A stretch of 64,000 bases of DNA, taken from assembly GCA_020543525.1 (NCBI GenBank), contig JAHYIO010000031.1:1798001-1862000 (forward strand), given 5' to 3'. The notes under the pieces are model-generated. The model made no database searches. It saw nothing but the letters and a program-made list of their open reading frames with translations, and was not told the origin of the DNA. Position numbers and translations under genes: made by a program. Shown here piece by piece: positions 1 through 12,317 of the stretch. Every line of letters begins with the position of its first letter. The stretch's first letter is position 1. This DNA comes from Coriolopsis trogii. Its lineage: Eukaryota; Basidiomycota; Agaricomycetes; Polyporales; Polyporaceae.

Positions 1-223
1 TCTGATTCACGCGGACGCCAGTCAAGTGTCCCCTGGCTATTTTTATGTTACGAACGCTGCCCGCATGCACTTCTTCTCAAGCCTCAGACGCCCTCAGAGG
101 TGCCGTATATATGTGAACGCCGCTGTGGCCTCCCACCCTTTCGCGCCGGTTCCCTTCGCCTCCATTCTGCTTCGTCTGTGCTCGTAAATTCGCTCCAGCA
201 GCGACGCGCAAACGATCCCACCG

Positions 224-1890
224 ATGGCCAGCTTCGACCCCCCAAGCACGCTCAAGCCTGCCCAAGTCGCGGTGGCAATGATCGAGAGTGGGGTGGCGAA
301 ACACCGAACGCGAGGAGATTTGCTTTTCTTCAAAGCGGTCAGTCTCTTGGTCAGGTATCCCGGGAGTTTCAGTGCTAACAGGGTTATATAGGTCGCAGCA
401 GGCGTTATGCTCTCCTTTGGAGGCTTGCTTTCGGAGATAGTATCAGGAGGTTCCGGGGGTATCAACGCCTCGAATCCAGGGCTGGTCAAGTTTCTCGGTG
501 GTGCCGTGTTCCCCGTGGGGCTTATCATGTACGTCTGGATATCTTGTCCCTTCCTGCGGTCTGCCGCCGAACATATGCCGTCCATGTGTCTTCTATGTCA
601 ACTTCGGCTGACATATCGTGTGGCAGGATTGTTCTGCAAGGGCAAGAACTGCTGACGAGCAACATGATGGTACGTCATTCGGTCCCCCCGTCACAGCGCT
701 CTGGACGCGAATAAGTGACTGGCAATCTGAACATACAGATTTATCCGATGGCGTGCATCAAAGGCGCTGTTCCATGGTGGGGGCTGCCATACAACTGGCT
801 GATCGGTATGCCACTATTCGGGACTTTGCTGCGGCGTGGGGGTGATCGAACGTGTCACAGTGACGTTCGGGAACTTATGTGGAAGCCTCTTCTTCGCTGC
901 CGTCCTCGTCAAATGCATGTCCATTCCGGTCACTCTTCACCACTTCACCAGAAGTCGCTCAACATGAATGTATGCTACAGACACAGGTATAATATCCACT
1001 GCGCCTTATGATGCGTACGCAGTCACCTTCGCGCTGTAGGTCTTTCTCCCCAATGTCTCCCAGAATGTGGCTCACAAATCGCCAACGCCCAGGCACAAGG
1101 CTGCAGATCCCGCATGGCATCAGATATTCCTGCGCGGTATCGGCTGCAATTGGCTAGTGTCAGTGGCAGTCTGGGTCAGTTCTGGTTGTGTACCAGATCT
1201 CCGCAGTAACCTCGCTCACATCTGTCGCAGCAAGCCGCGGGCGCCCGTGATACACTTTCCAAGGTAAAGTTCACTATGTCTTTCGTCCAAAGCTTTTCCT
1301 CACCCCACCATGAATGTCACCCTTCGCAGATCGTGGCCATCTGGATTCCTATAATGGTAATGCTGCATACTATTTCTGACGGACCCCGAAATGTCCCTCC
1401 ATACTGACGAGCGCGGCCTACGCGTAGATTTTTGTTGCCTGCGGATATGATCACGGTATGCTCATCAATCTGGGATGAGACGCAGTATTGCTAACACGGG
1501 AGGCAGTCGTGGCAAACATGTTCTCCGTTCCTCTGGGTATCCTCTTCGGAGCAGATGTAAGCATCGTCCGCTTTCGTCATCTGGACATGTTTGACACTGG
1601 AGTACAGCTCACTGTTGCCGAGTACATTCAAAAGTAGGTGGACACCCGACTTTGCCTTATCGTATATGTGACGCCGATCTAATAACTCTCCCTGTAGGTC
1701 GCTCATCGCTGCATACCTCGGGAACATCATTGGCGCTCTCCTTGTCGCTCTTCCGGCCCTCTACTTCTATTCTCCAGACTACAGGGCAGGAGGTATGCGG
1801 GACGCGGAGGCTGGGGAAGTAGCCCCCAATACCGCCAACGAGCGCACACAGAGCACCGTGTACGATGTGGACAGCAAACGGTCGGAGTAA
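224..1890 (+). CDS. Formate/nitrite transporter (FNT) family membrane channel
   Basis: Predicted plasma-membrane channel for small monovalent anions such as formate or nitrite. The start is the ATG of MASFDPPSTLKPAQVAVAMIE. The first exon ends at 337 and about ten short introns follow. Joined exons give the first FNT signature region (SGGSGGINASNPGLVKFLGG, then GQELLTSNMM), a later GIGCNWLVSVAVW, and the second half-repeat YDHVVANMFSVPLGILFGAD. The His of YDHVVANMF matches the pore His known in this family (FocA-type proteins). The last helix (ALLVALPALYFYSP) is followed by a charged cytoplasmic tail ending at the TAA at 1888-1890. Length is roughly 300-330 residues, normal for the family. 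The exact substrate cannot be told from sequence. The many tiny exons make individual splice calls uncertain. Confidence 0.88.
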
Positions 1891-3987
1891 GAGTCCAGCT
1901 ACTTTCGTGTTTGTATCATTACTTTCCATGTTTGACGAGATCGAAGATCGACCGTTCACTGCGGGTTGTGACAATGATGTAGCGCGCGGTATGCATCAAA
2001 CTCAGACGAGTTCCGTATACGTAGCAAGCTGTGCCATATGGATATGTACTTGAAGCGTCCCGAACCTCTGACGGCATGACGTACGTAGATCGCACAACGC
2101 GGTTCTCTGTACGCGCCTATACGGATAGGATGAAACCCAGTGTCAAGGATTCATTGGAACCGCTCAGTGGTTCCTGCATGTAGCCGATATAGGTGCAGAC
2201 AGGAGCTCTTGACATTGAATGGCTCTGGACGTGCGGCATGAATCTTATATGCAGTCAGCTGAGACAGTTGCTTGGCACTGACAAGTTGGAAGCAGTCATG
2301 CTCACCTCTAGATCGTGGTCGTCAGAATCGGTTGCTGGGCGGATGTCTTAGAAGGGGTATCAGTCTGCTGGAATTCAGTAGTTGCAAGCTCATTGTAGCG
2401 TCAGTATAACGTCGCGAAAGTGAACATCGACGAGATGCGAAACTGGTACTGCGCAGCCCGTCTCTGCGCAAAACTCTGCTGCTCAGTTGGGGCATGCGAA
2501 CCCATCTCGCCGGTGGTTACGTCTTTGTCTCGTCTCTTGGTGCCTTGTCTCGGCGAGGCCAGGTATTACTCGCTCTAGGAAGGCCCGTCATTCCATGACC
2601 TTGGCCGACTAGTAAGGTTCTGAGTTTGACAGCAGCAGTCATGGAACCCGCATTGTTCTTCTTCTTCGTCCGACTCCGACTCCGGCCCCGGTCCCGGCAT
2701 AGACTCGGGACAGGTGTGGCAGGCAACGGAGGGCGCGCTCTTACTATTAGGCTTGACTTATGAACCTCTATCTTGGGATACACGGGCACACCAGGAGCGC
2801 GTGCCCGTGGCTATGGCGAGCACTTGGACGTCCGAGATGGCATGACAGCAGCAGCAGCAGCACGTACAGAGAGAGAGCTTCGAAGATCGGGACGGACCGT
2901 GAGCTCGAGGCGGGGAAATATCCCGAGACGTTTCCAGCGTCCGTCCAACTCGAGGATGCCGTCAGTGCGAGCGTCGCAGATCGTGAACTTGAAGACCTAC
3001 AGCCAGCGTGCACGCTCGCCTGTCGCAGACCAAAGACCACGCTGCAATGAGCAGCGTTCGGGTAAATCAATTTCAGCAACGCGTTCGCAAGACGGCAGGC
3101 AGATATTGACGATGAAACTCACGAGGGGGAGCACCGTCGATTCGGCCATGGCAGCCCTCGGAACGTCGTCTTCCGCAATCTCTGAGAGATCGATTCGCCC
3201 GTCCTCCGTCCCGCATCCGCATGTTCAGGACGGTTTCAAATTCGACGGAGGACCACCGGAGCTCATGGATCACTCACCCGAGTCGGCCGTCAGCCCCCCA
3301 CGCCGCCCCCGTACCTGCTGCCAAGTTGCTAGCACAAAACGAGCAGGTCGCTTCTCTCCGGTGGATGATTTCTTGATGTCGGGAAAAGATAAGTTCACCG
3401 GATGTGCAATCGAATCGATATCTGTCAGCTTGACCGCACAGATTTGAGATCTGGAATACGAAATCGCCATCTCTGTCGCGCTGTGGTTTGTCGTGGCCAC
3501 CGGAACGTATGCTCTCGGACGTCGTCTCTTGGGAGTACGGAGCGATTGGGAAGTGTCCTGATGCGATGGAGACCCTCTCAGGTTCACACCGGCCGGAGAC
3601 GGAGCGATATGACCTCAACGCAGCGTGCGCCGGACGGCTGACGGCTGCAAGCTTCAAACCCCGCCCACAGGCGTACGTGCGGTGCGACGAGGGCTCGGGC
3701 TGCTCCTGGCAGCGTCGTGCCTCTTCCAATCACGCATCCCGCATATCAACCCATGTTGCGGCGCGAGGACATGAAACAAGGGGATCTACGGCAGGGAAGG
3801 GGGGGACCCGCCCCATGCTTCGCCGTGCGCGACTGAATACGTTCGCGGAAAGCCTCACCTCCTCCGACCATCTGGTTCTCATACGCCCACATGCCATCTT
3901 ACGCCCATCTCCCGTACACATGAGCCTCAAGCCTACCGAGCACCCCCGGGCCGAAGCTCGTCCCGCGGAGAACAGCCTGCCAGGAGG
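1891..3987. other. Intergenic stretch without a convincing gene
   Basis: Short ORFs overlap on both strands. The longest (2773-3447, +) is Arg/Ser-rich and matches no family I know. Around 3444-3568 on the + strand, a frame reads DLEYEIAISVALWFVVATGT and on to a stop, which resembles a membrane helix, but an in-frame TGA lies just upstream and no clean exon structure joins it to anything. It could be the remnant of a decayed gene. Confidence 0.5.
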
Positions 3988-4695
3988 TCACGCAGCCATG
4001 CACACCCCCAGCAGGCGGGCGAGCATGTCGAGGTCAAGGTCAGCTTGGGAGGAGCCCGCCGTCGCCTGCTCCCTCGTCCTACGCTCATCCTGCTCCTCCC
4101 TGAGTCGCGTCACGCGCTCAAAGACCCTGAGTTGGGCGAGGAAGCCCGCGTTGGGGCGGGCCACGCGTCGGCGGGCGCGGAGGATGCGGAGGGCCTGGTC
4201 GAGGGACATGCCGCGAGCGGCGACGAGGTAGGCGGCGGCGACGCTCGCGCTGCGAGACATGCCCCATACGCAATGGACGAGTACGCGCGCGTCCGTCTGG
4301 CGTTCGAGGGCGGTGCGCACCCACTGCACGGCGCAATCGAGGAAGTCGAGCAGGTGCTCGTCCTCCCGGTCGTCGATGGGGACGCAGAGGTGCTGTATGG
4401 GCGGGGGGTAGCGGTGGGCTGGTTTGCGGAGGACAGAGACGACGTGTGTGATTCCGAGCTGGGCGAGGACGGCAGGGGAGGTGGCGGTGTATAGGTCGGA
4501 GACGAAGAGGTCGGGGACGATCTCGGAGGCCTGGGGGAGGAAGTCGTCGAGCGGCGATCGCTGGACGCAGGTACGCCAGAGGGCGCGTCGGTGGAAGTAG
4601 TCGTCATCGACAGACTGAGAACGCAGCATAGATATGACCGTGTCCGCGCGGGGAGGAGAGCGGTGTTCCGGATGTAGGGCGCATTGTGCCTTCAT
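3988..4695 (-). CDS. Dual-specificity protein phosphatase
   Basis: Intronless 235-residue protein of the DSP branch of Cys-based phosphatases, which remove phosphate from Tyr and Ser/Thr of proteins. The domain begins near residue 57 (EIVPDLFVSDLYTATSP), the usual 'I.p.LylG' opening. The general-acid region is CVPIDDREDEHLLDFLDCA. The P-loop is HCVWGMSRS near residue 142, with catalytic Cys and Arg and the following Ser all present, then the usual AAYLVAARGMSLDQAL helix. A Glu/Arg-rich helix follows the domain. The ATG at 4695 gives a plausible N-terminus; an internal Met (MLRSQSVDDDYFHRRALW) is an alternative start. Substrate unknown. Antisense frames here are long only because the gene is GC-rich. 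Confidence 0.9.
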   Translation of the reverse strand: MKAQCALHPEHRSPPRADTVISMLRSQSVDDDYFHRRALWRTCVQRSPLDDFLPQASEIVPDLFVSDLYTATSPAVLAQLGITHVVSVLRKPAHRYPPPIQHLCVPIDDREDEHLLDFLDCAVQWVRTALERQTDARVLVHCVWGMSRSASVAAAYLVAARGMSLDQALRILRARRRVARPNAGFLAQLRVFERVTRLREEQDERRTREQATAGSSQADLDLDMLARLLGVCMAA

Positions 4696-7685
4696 GGGAT
4701 CTCCGTGAGAGCCTGCGAGGAGCGATTACGACACTGAGTGCAGACTCACCTGGGCATTGTCTCTGACGGTGACGACACGGACGGACAGGCTGGCCATTGC
4801 GGTGGTGGTGGTGCAGAGGACGAGGCGAACGTGGACGGAGAGGCCCACACGTTGTCGGCTTCAGAGTCGAGGGCGGCGTGGCAGCCATATGCAGGGTGTA
4901 TCCGACGGCCCGCCTGTCCGCCGCCTGGTTGAGGCGAATGCGACGCTAGAGTTGACGTGCTGGCGTCCACTGCCAGTCAGCCGCTGCTGCTGAGCCATAT
5001 CCGAGTGGGGGGCAGCCCCGATCGCTGTCGCTGTCAGCACCGTTCGGGTTATCGCCCATGACACGGCGTATGTCGCCCAAGAAGCCCAATGTCAGCCAAC
5101 AAGGGCCGGGATCCGGGCGACAACGTCCCGCCCTTCATATGAATCCGAAGCTTATGACGAACTCGCCTCCAATAGGTCTCTTGACTCCCAAACCGGACCT
5201 CCCCCCAGTCGACCCTTCAGTCGCCCATCAGCCGAACACTTCGCGATGTACCCCATCGCAGCCAAATGATTCCCTCCGTACAGCTGAGGGATGCCCAGGA
5301 CGTCGTGTGCTCTTCATGGATCCGAGTTGACGCTGCAGGCTCCCCAATACGAGTGAAAGAAAGTCCTGATGGATCCGATAGATCATATGCAGTGAATAGA
5401 AACAATTAGACATCACACAGAAGGCGGGAGAACCGAAGGTGTGCGTCGAGTATTGGCGTTGAATGTGGTCGTCGTCCAAACCGCAACGCGGCTGACAGGC
5501 CCTCCCTCGGAGTTGGAATAGCGGAGTATTCTCGTCCGACCTTCCCGTCGCTCGTACAGCAGGCGGCTCCAGCACCCTCTTTCCTTCGCCATCTCTCGCG
5601 CTTGGTCACGTAGAACGTATAAAAATTCCTCCGTTCATTTAGACCCGGCTGCGAGCAGCGTGAGGCATGTTCCTTTGTCTGTCCTGTCCTGGCGCGCCCG
5701 TGCCACTCCGCGACTCCGCTAATCGATGAGCACCGGCGAGCATGCAACACATTTTTCGCGAGAGATAGCCTCGTGTCGACTCATTGATGCGCTAAAGTCG
5801 GCGACTGGCCGTGTCGTCAGAAGGCATATTTGGTGTCATGACTCCGTGTCTGCGGCATGACCACCGACCTGCAGGTCTTCAGCATTGCAAATCATACTCC
5901 ATGAGGAACGCTAACCTTCATTTCTAGATGTTGCTCTGCCAAACGCGTGGTCTTGTCCTTATCCTCGGACACTCACTGCCGACCTCGAGACATCCATCAG
6001 CTGCAGACGGCTCATGTGGCGTCAGACAATGTCAACGTAACAAAGCTGCGTGGCTCGAAAAGATCAGCTCCGCACCCATGGCGAGCATCGATAGCGCAGC
6101 CCTTTCTTCAGGGACGCGAGGAGCGACCCTGTCCCCTCCCCTTATTTAAGGACAAGACAGATCGGCTGACACTTCGTTGTCTCGACCTGCTTCTCGCCCC
6201 CCAACGAACTCACTCACCGGGCCCACGTTACCTCGTCGGACAACAAGCGGTTCACAGCTTTCCCGTACCAAGCACTTCCGTCTTGACTCCGGAGCTCTCT
6301 TGCAGGGGCTGAACCTTCGCGGGAAACGAGGTGAGTTCCAGCTTTTATACAATGGGCACATAGGACAGGACGAGCTGCCCCCGGGCGGATTTGTGGGTCA
6401 TGCCAGCGTCGGGGTTCTTCCTTCTCGTGGCTATGCACTCGGATGTAAACCCGCTGGCTCGGGCCTCCATCCCAGTACATACCATGAGAATGGAAGAGCC
6501 CCCACCATGGCATAACCAACGAACCAGGGCTAGCACCTGGACCACGATGTTGGAGAGCTCACCTTTTTCACAATCAATGGCAGAAGACCCGTGACCTGCC
6601 CACCCGCCGTGCTCGCGCTCTGCCACTTCCTCCATCCTTCGACATGAACCTTTTCCTGTACGGGGGCGGTCGTGCGCTCCGCCATTTGTTGCCTCCAGCC
6701 TCATTGAATGACGGATCGGTCCCGACAGGACGATCACGTATGCGGGGTGGCACCATCCGGCACATGTTACCTGATTCCCCACTCGACCATGGGTGCCCTC
6801 GACGCATGTGTACTTGCCTCTGCCTTGTCAGTGTGTCGGCGTCCATTCTGTTCTTGTGGTGCAAGAAGCAGGGTAGACGCTTATGCTACGGCAAAGTCAA
6901 CTCAGTACGTAAAGGGAGCCCTTGGCTCTCACGCACGTCCCACATCCCTCCATAATTCTTCTCCTCGAGCTCCGTACTAGACAGCGGCCGACATCTTATC
7001 TGCTTTACATCTTCATCCACGACCACTATCCGACGCCTATCTTGCCGCTTTCTACACACGTTGCCGGAGCGGGCGGTGGTGGGCTCACGCTGAGGCGGTG
7101 GCAGCAGCCACGGGTCAGAGTTGTGGACCTGCAGGTGATGTCCCGGACTTTCTCTGCTCCGAATGGAGGTATGCCGAGTTTGACACGTCTGGCTTCAGAC
7201 CATACACCATCGTACCGTCGCTGCCTCTAACACGACTCGGCTACCGTTCGACCCCATTGGCCGTATCGGATCCAGTCACGGCGTAGTAGTCTTTGAATCT
7301 AATCCGCATCGTCTACACCCACCGTCCGCAGTTCTGACTACTGCGAGTATCATCCCTGGTGCACTCCCATCCACCCATTCACGGTAGGACACGTTCTACA
7401 CCACAACGCATACATCCGTGCCTCGGCGTCCTAGTGAATTCAAGGTATTGTTGGTGTCGACCTCATGACCCGAACTCAGATCGCGCGCGCGCGCGTGTAT
7501 GCCGTCAATAGTTGTTAGAGTACATAGTAGTAAGAGTACAAGTCATCATCCAATACTGTATGCAGCTTCCAACCCCGCACACGCCCGCGTCCCATACCCT
7601 GCTCTCGAACGCATAGGATGGTGACCGACGAGCGACCCCAGCCCTCATGGACTTCCCTCAGAGACTCCAAGATTTTGATCCCAAC
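4696..7685. other. 3-kb intergenic stretch, no supported gene
   Basis: All six frames are broken into short ORFs of at most about 145 codons, with no recognisable domain. A (CG)n tract lies near 7482-7495. Nothing looks like a transposase or reverse transcriptase. It may hold regulatory DNA, noncoding RNA or decayed genes. Confidence 0.5.
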
Positions 7686-9101
7686 TCAAGCCGCGATCTT
7701 GCCGCTCAGCTCGCGTTCGACAGCGACGATGTCCTGCGTGTGCGGGTGCGCCCAGATGGCGGCGGCAGCCTCAGGCTCGATGGGCGCCAGCGGCCGGCGC
7801 GGGTTGCCCCCGTAGCCGTACAGCTTCTCGAGGAGCGCCTTGGTCCCGGCGATGCTCGTCTTCGCGATCGTGAAATCGGCACGCGCGACGATGCCCTGCA
7901 GGCGCTGGGCCTCAGGGAGGAGGGACAGGTCCGTGCGCGCCGCCTCCGAGAGCTCGAAGAGCTTTTGGATCGTGTGCTGTGGGTCGTGGGACACACAGGT
8001 CAGTTACCACTGTATAAGGTCCCTCTCAGAAGCAAGCATCGAGGACTCACGGGAGCCACGTTCGCCAATCCCGTGATAGCTCCGTGGGCGTTCACGAAAG
8101 CCGTCGGGAGCACGAAGTCGATAAAGCCGCCGAGGACGAGGAACGGCGCGTCCGGGTTCAGGCGGGGGTACCGCGACGCGAAGGACGCGTCGGAGACCGT
8201 CGCACAGATGCGGGTCAGCTTTCCCACATTGCCGCACCTGGAAACCAAGTCAGGTCGTCCCGTGCATCGAACGATAGCATGGCGACTCACGTAAGTTTCA
8301 CCCCGGCCAGGTTCGGGCATTCAGTCGCGAGCTCAGTGATGAGGTCCGAGTCGAGGTCAATGCCTCCGCTGGCCCCAGGATCTGCCGGTGATGATCCGTC
8401 AGCGTCGGTGTCAGTACGAAGCCAGAAATTTGGGTCCGAAAACGGACACGAGGAGTCATGAAAAGTTCGCAGAGGACGCGTTCAAGCAGTAGATCTGGGA
8501 AAGCGGAACACACTCACAGTTGTAGATGATCACCGGCAGCGGACTCTTGGCCGCCACCTCCGTCCAGAACGCCTTCAACGCCTTCCGGTCGTTTGCCAGC
8601 GCGCCCGCAAAGTACCCGCTGCAGATAACAATGGTGTAGTCCGCGCCAGCCTCGGCCGCTTCCTTGCACAGCTCGATCGTCTCGCGCGTAGAGCCCGCCC
8701 CAGTGCCCGCAACGATGGGCACATCCTTGTACCCCGCGCCATCGAGCGCTTGCCGCGCCGCCTTGATCAAAGTCGTGCGCTCGCTGTGAGACAAGTGATG
8801 TGCCTCGCCCATCGATCCCGCGAGGAGTGGCCGCACTCCCGCCTTCGCGAGGCGGAGGATGTGAGAAGTGAAACTGTCGAGGTCTGCGAGATATAACAAA
8901 ACCGTCCTTGAGAACGCGGCTTTCAATTATCAAAGACACGTCAATGAGCACTTACCCAGGTCCTCCGTCTCGGGGTCGAAGAATGTAGGAATGGGAGCAT
9001 AGATACCCGCCGTCAGAGGGCGTGACACCTTCGCGGAGCCATTCGTGCCGTTAACATGCACGCCGTTCGTAGCGTGGATTCCGTTCGTTACTGGGGACAT
9101 G
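7686..9101 (-). CDS. DHDPS-family aldolase (class I Schiff-base lyase)
   Basis: Member of the dihydrodipicolinate synthase / 4-hydroxy-2-oxoglutarate aldolase family, (beta/alpha)8 enzymes that cleave or join 2-oxo acids through a lysine Schiff base. The start ATG at 9101 opens MSPVTNGIHATNGVHVNGT, a flexible head, before the domain (LTAGIYAPIPTFFDPE). Next come the pyruvate-binding loop region (LLAGSMGEAHHLSHSER), the strand VPIVAGTGAGSTRETIEL, the catalytic Tyr in VIIYNYPGASGG and the Schiff-base Lys in LAGVKLTCGNVG. At least four short introns interrupt it; YNYPG is restored only after splicing between about 8510 and 8380. Fungi make lysine by the alpha-aminoadipate route, so true dapA function is unlikely. 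An aldolase of sugar-acid or hydroxyproline breakdown fits better, but the substrate is not determined. Confidence 0.87.
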
Positions 9102-9969
9102 GCGGAGGAGATGAGCGAAGGGCGAGCACTGAGAGACGGAAGGGAAGGAAGGAGCTAGCTGGGCTCGCACAATGGCTCGAGCTCGATATTTGAGGGCTCG
9201 GTAGGGAGGCTTGGACCGACTCGGCCCGCCGGACCGGAAGGGGATCGGTGTAGGGAAGCACCCTCGTCGGCCCGCCAAGTCGTAGGTCGCCGGACCCTGG
9301 CGTCCCGCTGCCACCGCGGCGCTGACCGGCGTATCGAGGGCTGGGGGAATCGGTGTTCCTGTTTCACGACTTGCCATTCCTTGGCTGTCTCGCAATGGAA
9401 GCGGAATACACCCACCGCAGCTGATGCCGCTAGCTGTCGAGCAACGCTTGTCGGACAGCGTGCGCTAGGTTAGCAAGGCCCGCTCTGATACGTAGTCGGA
9501 CCGCTTGCCACGAGCGGCCACCAGTCAGTCCAGGTTCGGAGCTCGTCAGTGGCATAGAAGCCAGCCGACATACCGTATCTCGCTTCCGACGAAAACCGGA
9601 TAACAGTAGTGTATAGAAGATATCAAGAAGGTTCAATTTGCTCACCGCTGACACCGTGTTTATGCGGGCAGGACCATTGTGCTATCGTGAAAGAGATACA
9701 CGACATGTCCCGTGTCCACTCTATACGTTCATGAAGCCGACAGGGTTCCAAACGCGTAGCCAAAATTGACCAACGTGACCTACTTATCACCAACCACACC
9801 GAGCCCTTGACCAAGGCATGGAGGTCTATCGTCGAGCACATCGACACATGGTAAGGTCACGCTTGAGTCTCAATTGTGTATATTATACACCAAGAGCATG
9901 TGTTGCTAAACGTATCACTCAATACCGTTCCGAAGGGCAGAACTGGGATCCCACTCACCTACACGATAA
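9102..9969. other. Intergenic, between aldolase and SPC34-like gene
   Basis: Contains the upstream region of the aldolase gene and the downstream region of the SPC34-like gene. Only short ORFs are seen, none with recognisable features. Confidence 0.5.
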
Positions 9970-11833
9970 CTACATATCAAACTTCACAATCTGCTCCCTC
10001 GTACCACGTTCTATCTTCAGCAGCCGCTTAGCGACACAGCCATACACTGGCTTCGTCACGGCGCTGCCTCCCAACAAACCAGCACCGGTGCTTGCCCCCA
10101 CACTCGCGGCTTTCTCGGTCAGAACTTGCTTCAAAGCGTTGAGTGGCAGTGCTTGAGACGGGGAGCCGAGCAGGGTCAGAAGCATGTGCGCAGTAAGAAC
10201 TTGTTGTGCGGTAGGCGCTGCGTTAGGTCCGGAGGGTGCCGAAGACGAAGAGAAACTGGAGGCGGATGGCGACGAAGGGATAGGAGTGTGTGATGATAGC
10301 TCACGGAGATAAGCCCTTTTAGATGTGTGTCAAGATGCCAAGATATCGGAGAGATTGGATGGAGAGAGCGTACATAGTTTCTTTAGCACGTGGAGGCTTG
10401 CTCTTATTCGTGCTCTTTCCAAGCGCATCGAAGGGATGGCCCGGCATGATGAGCTCTCCGACAGTGGCCCATATTTTCTCCTGCAAAGGGGTAAGGATAT
10501 GCATACAAATGTTGCATACACGATCCGCAACGTTGACATACCACGATGCGCTCCAACTCTGTTGTCACTCTAACCTTCTGGCGATGATGTGGGGTGGCTG
10601 GTGCCGTGGTCTGTGGAGATTGTTGCTGAGGCTGAGAAGGTACTGGGTTCGGCTCATCAGGTTCCGGAGCTGGGTCGGGCGGACTGTGAGTCTCGGATAG
10701 AGGCATGTGGGAAGCCTTGCCGAGAACAACGGTGCGCTCAACCGTGTCGTCCGCCTCCCCGAGTACCTCATCAACTTCGTCCTCTTCAGCAAAGTCGTCC
10801 TCTTGATCCGGCGTCGCTGCACGCTGTTCTTCCTCTTCGTGTTGTCGAGTAAATAGTGGCTTACGGCTGGCTAGTGGAGTGTCGAACGAAGTCGTCGTAA
10901 TGTTTGCGAGGTCAACTTCTTCGTCAAGAAGGGAGTCTCCTGTAAAATGTAAGGTCCGAGCGGCTGCACCTGGCGTGTTCCAGAATGTCTCTTCGCGGTC
11001 ATCGGGAGGTGAAGTCGGAGTCGATCGAAGAGGTGTTTTGGGTTCGCGCTTGGCTCTGCTCACATTGCGGCTCTTTTTCTTTGCCAGCTCTTGTTTCTGA
11101 GGAGATGTTCCAGTTGTACTCGTTGCATCTTCGAGAAAAGAACATACGCGCTCCCTCAGATACTCAATCTGGTTCTCCAAATCATGCAGCTCCCTCTCCT
11201 CACGCTTGATCTTCGACTTCGGAGACAAAGGAGGCTCGGCAGTACCTGCATCGGATTGCTGGGCTTAGCGGTTGGCAAAGATCGAGGCTCTGAGCGGGGC
11301 ACTTACTTGCTTTAGTTGCTCGCTTAGGTTGTATATGCTGGTCCTAACCTCTTCCAGTCGTTCGATGATCTGAGCAGCCTGTTCCGACGCTCGAGGCATC
11401 GGTCGGATAGAGTTGCTACTGGGATGAGAGACCTCAGCTTACATGGCAAATTCACTCACTAGCGGTCGAGATATTTCATGGCCGCGTTCGCATAGACTTC
11501 TGGATCGTGCTCTCGAGGTGGTCGGGAACCGTCGACTTTGCCTTGCTTTGATGATGGGGGCTTGCGCAAAGGCGTCGCACCGAGAAACTCAACACGTGCG
11601 ATCTCCACAGTCCCGGTTTCCACCTCGGAAACGGTAGGTTGTTGGGGTTGTACAAGAGTAAATAGGCCAAGTTCAGAAGAGTCAATGTCGCGAATGAGGT
11701 CGCCCAGAGGCGTGTGGAGAATGGCGCGAGTAAACGGTCCGGGAATAGAACTGTCCGAATTCGGAGTAGCTGAGGCTCGTATGTTCCTGGCTAGCGAGGA
11801 AATGCGGTCCACATGGTCGACAATGCTGGCCAT
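9970..11833 (-). CDS. SPC34: DASH complex subunit Spc34-like
   Basis: Predicted subunit of the DASH/Dam1 ring that couples kinetochores to spindle microtubules. The N-terminus (MASIVDHVDRISSLARNIRA) is followed by FTRAILHTPLGDLIRDIDSS and ELGLFTLVQP. This matches the diagnostic opening of fungal Spc34 ('F.nAlLh...LIRDt..hE.aLFs'). After an intron near 11450, a coiled-coil stretch (EQAAQIIERLEEVRTSIYNL) fits the C-terminal helix that packs against other DASH subunits. A second coiled coil (KIKREERELHDLENQIEYLR) starts near 11220. The rest is a long acidic, Pro/Ser/Thr-rich region, a short conserved-looking block (KIWATVGELIMPGHPFDAL) and a hydrophobic end block (AHMLLTLLGSPSQALPLNAL). Total is roughly 500-550 residues, much longer than yeast Spc34 (295). 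Either the family is expanded in basidiomycetes or the gene is a fusion. Its promoter shares an inverted repeat with the divergent DOCK gene. Confidence 0.75.
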
Positions 11834-11982
11834 TGGAACGTGCCGCTGATGTGCTCAGTAGAGGGTATGGGGAGGTTGAGAAGGTGGTGGGCTGGGTCAC
11901 GGTAGTGAGACGCGCTACTGCCTGCCCTTAGACCGTCACATGATATGGTGTCCATGGAAGGGTTAGGGCTACCGTTACTATT

Positions 11983-12317
11983 ATTGCTGTTCTCACGACG
12001 CTTGTCGCTGGCGCCGAAATCGCTTTTTTCCGCCACACGTCTTGCCTGGCAGCCTCCGACTTCGGCGAACGATATTTCCCTCAGTTCTCGACCAATCGAC
12101 CTCAATCTTTCACTTTCGCACTCAGCTCGTCAGCGCGCAGGGCACGGTACCGTTTTCAGCCCGCGCCGACCACATCAGGGAAATTCACATCCCGACCCCC
12201 CTCCTGAACATCGGATTGACTTGACGGATGAACGGAGGGTTGTGCGGATGGGATTTTGGATGCTGTTAGTGTAGGTGAAGGCTCCGGAGGGCAGGGTGTA
12301 GGTTTGAACAAGGTACG
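11983..12317 (+). repeat. Left arm of inverted duplication (SPC34 side)
   Basis: The reverse complement of this arm matches 12714-13050. A core of about 178 bp (11983-12160) is nearly identical to 12872-13050, with only scattered substitutions. It includes CGGTACCGTGCCCTGCGCGC and GGCGGAAAAAAGCGATTTCG on the minus strand. The inner part is more diverged but alignable, to a shared end GAACAAGGTACGC. Read toward SPC34, its end lies about 150 bp before that gene's ATG. Confidence 0.9.

Noticed and set aside
2773..3447. 224-codon ORF on + strand
   Set aside because: Arg/Ser-rich composition with no recognisable domain, overlapping ORFs on both strands and no supporting context. More likely chance in GC-rich DNA.
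4045..4494. 149-codon + ORF, with a 165-codon minus ORF in another frame
   Set aside because: Both overlap the dual-specificity phosphatase, whose intact catalytic motif proves the real frame.
7647..8294. 215-codon + ORF
   Set aside because: Antisense to the aldolase exons, which carry the catalytic lysine motif; a coding shadow.
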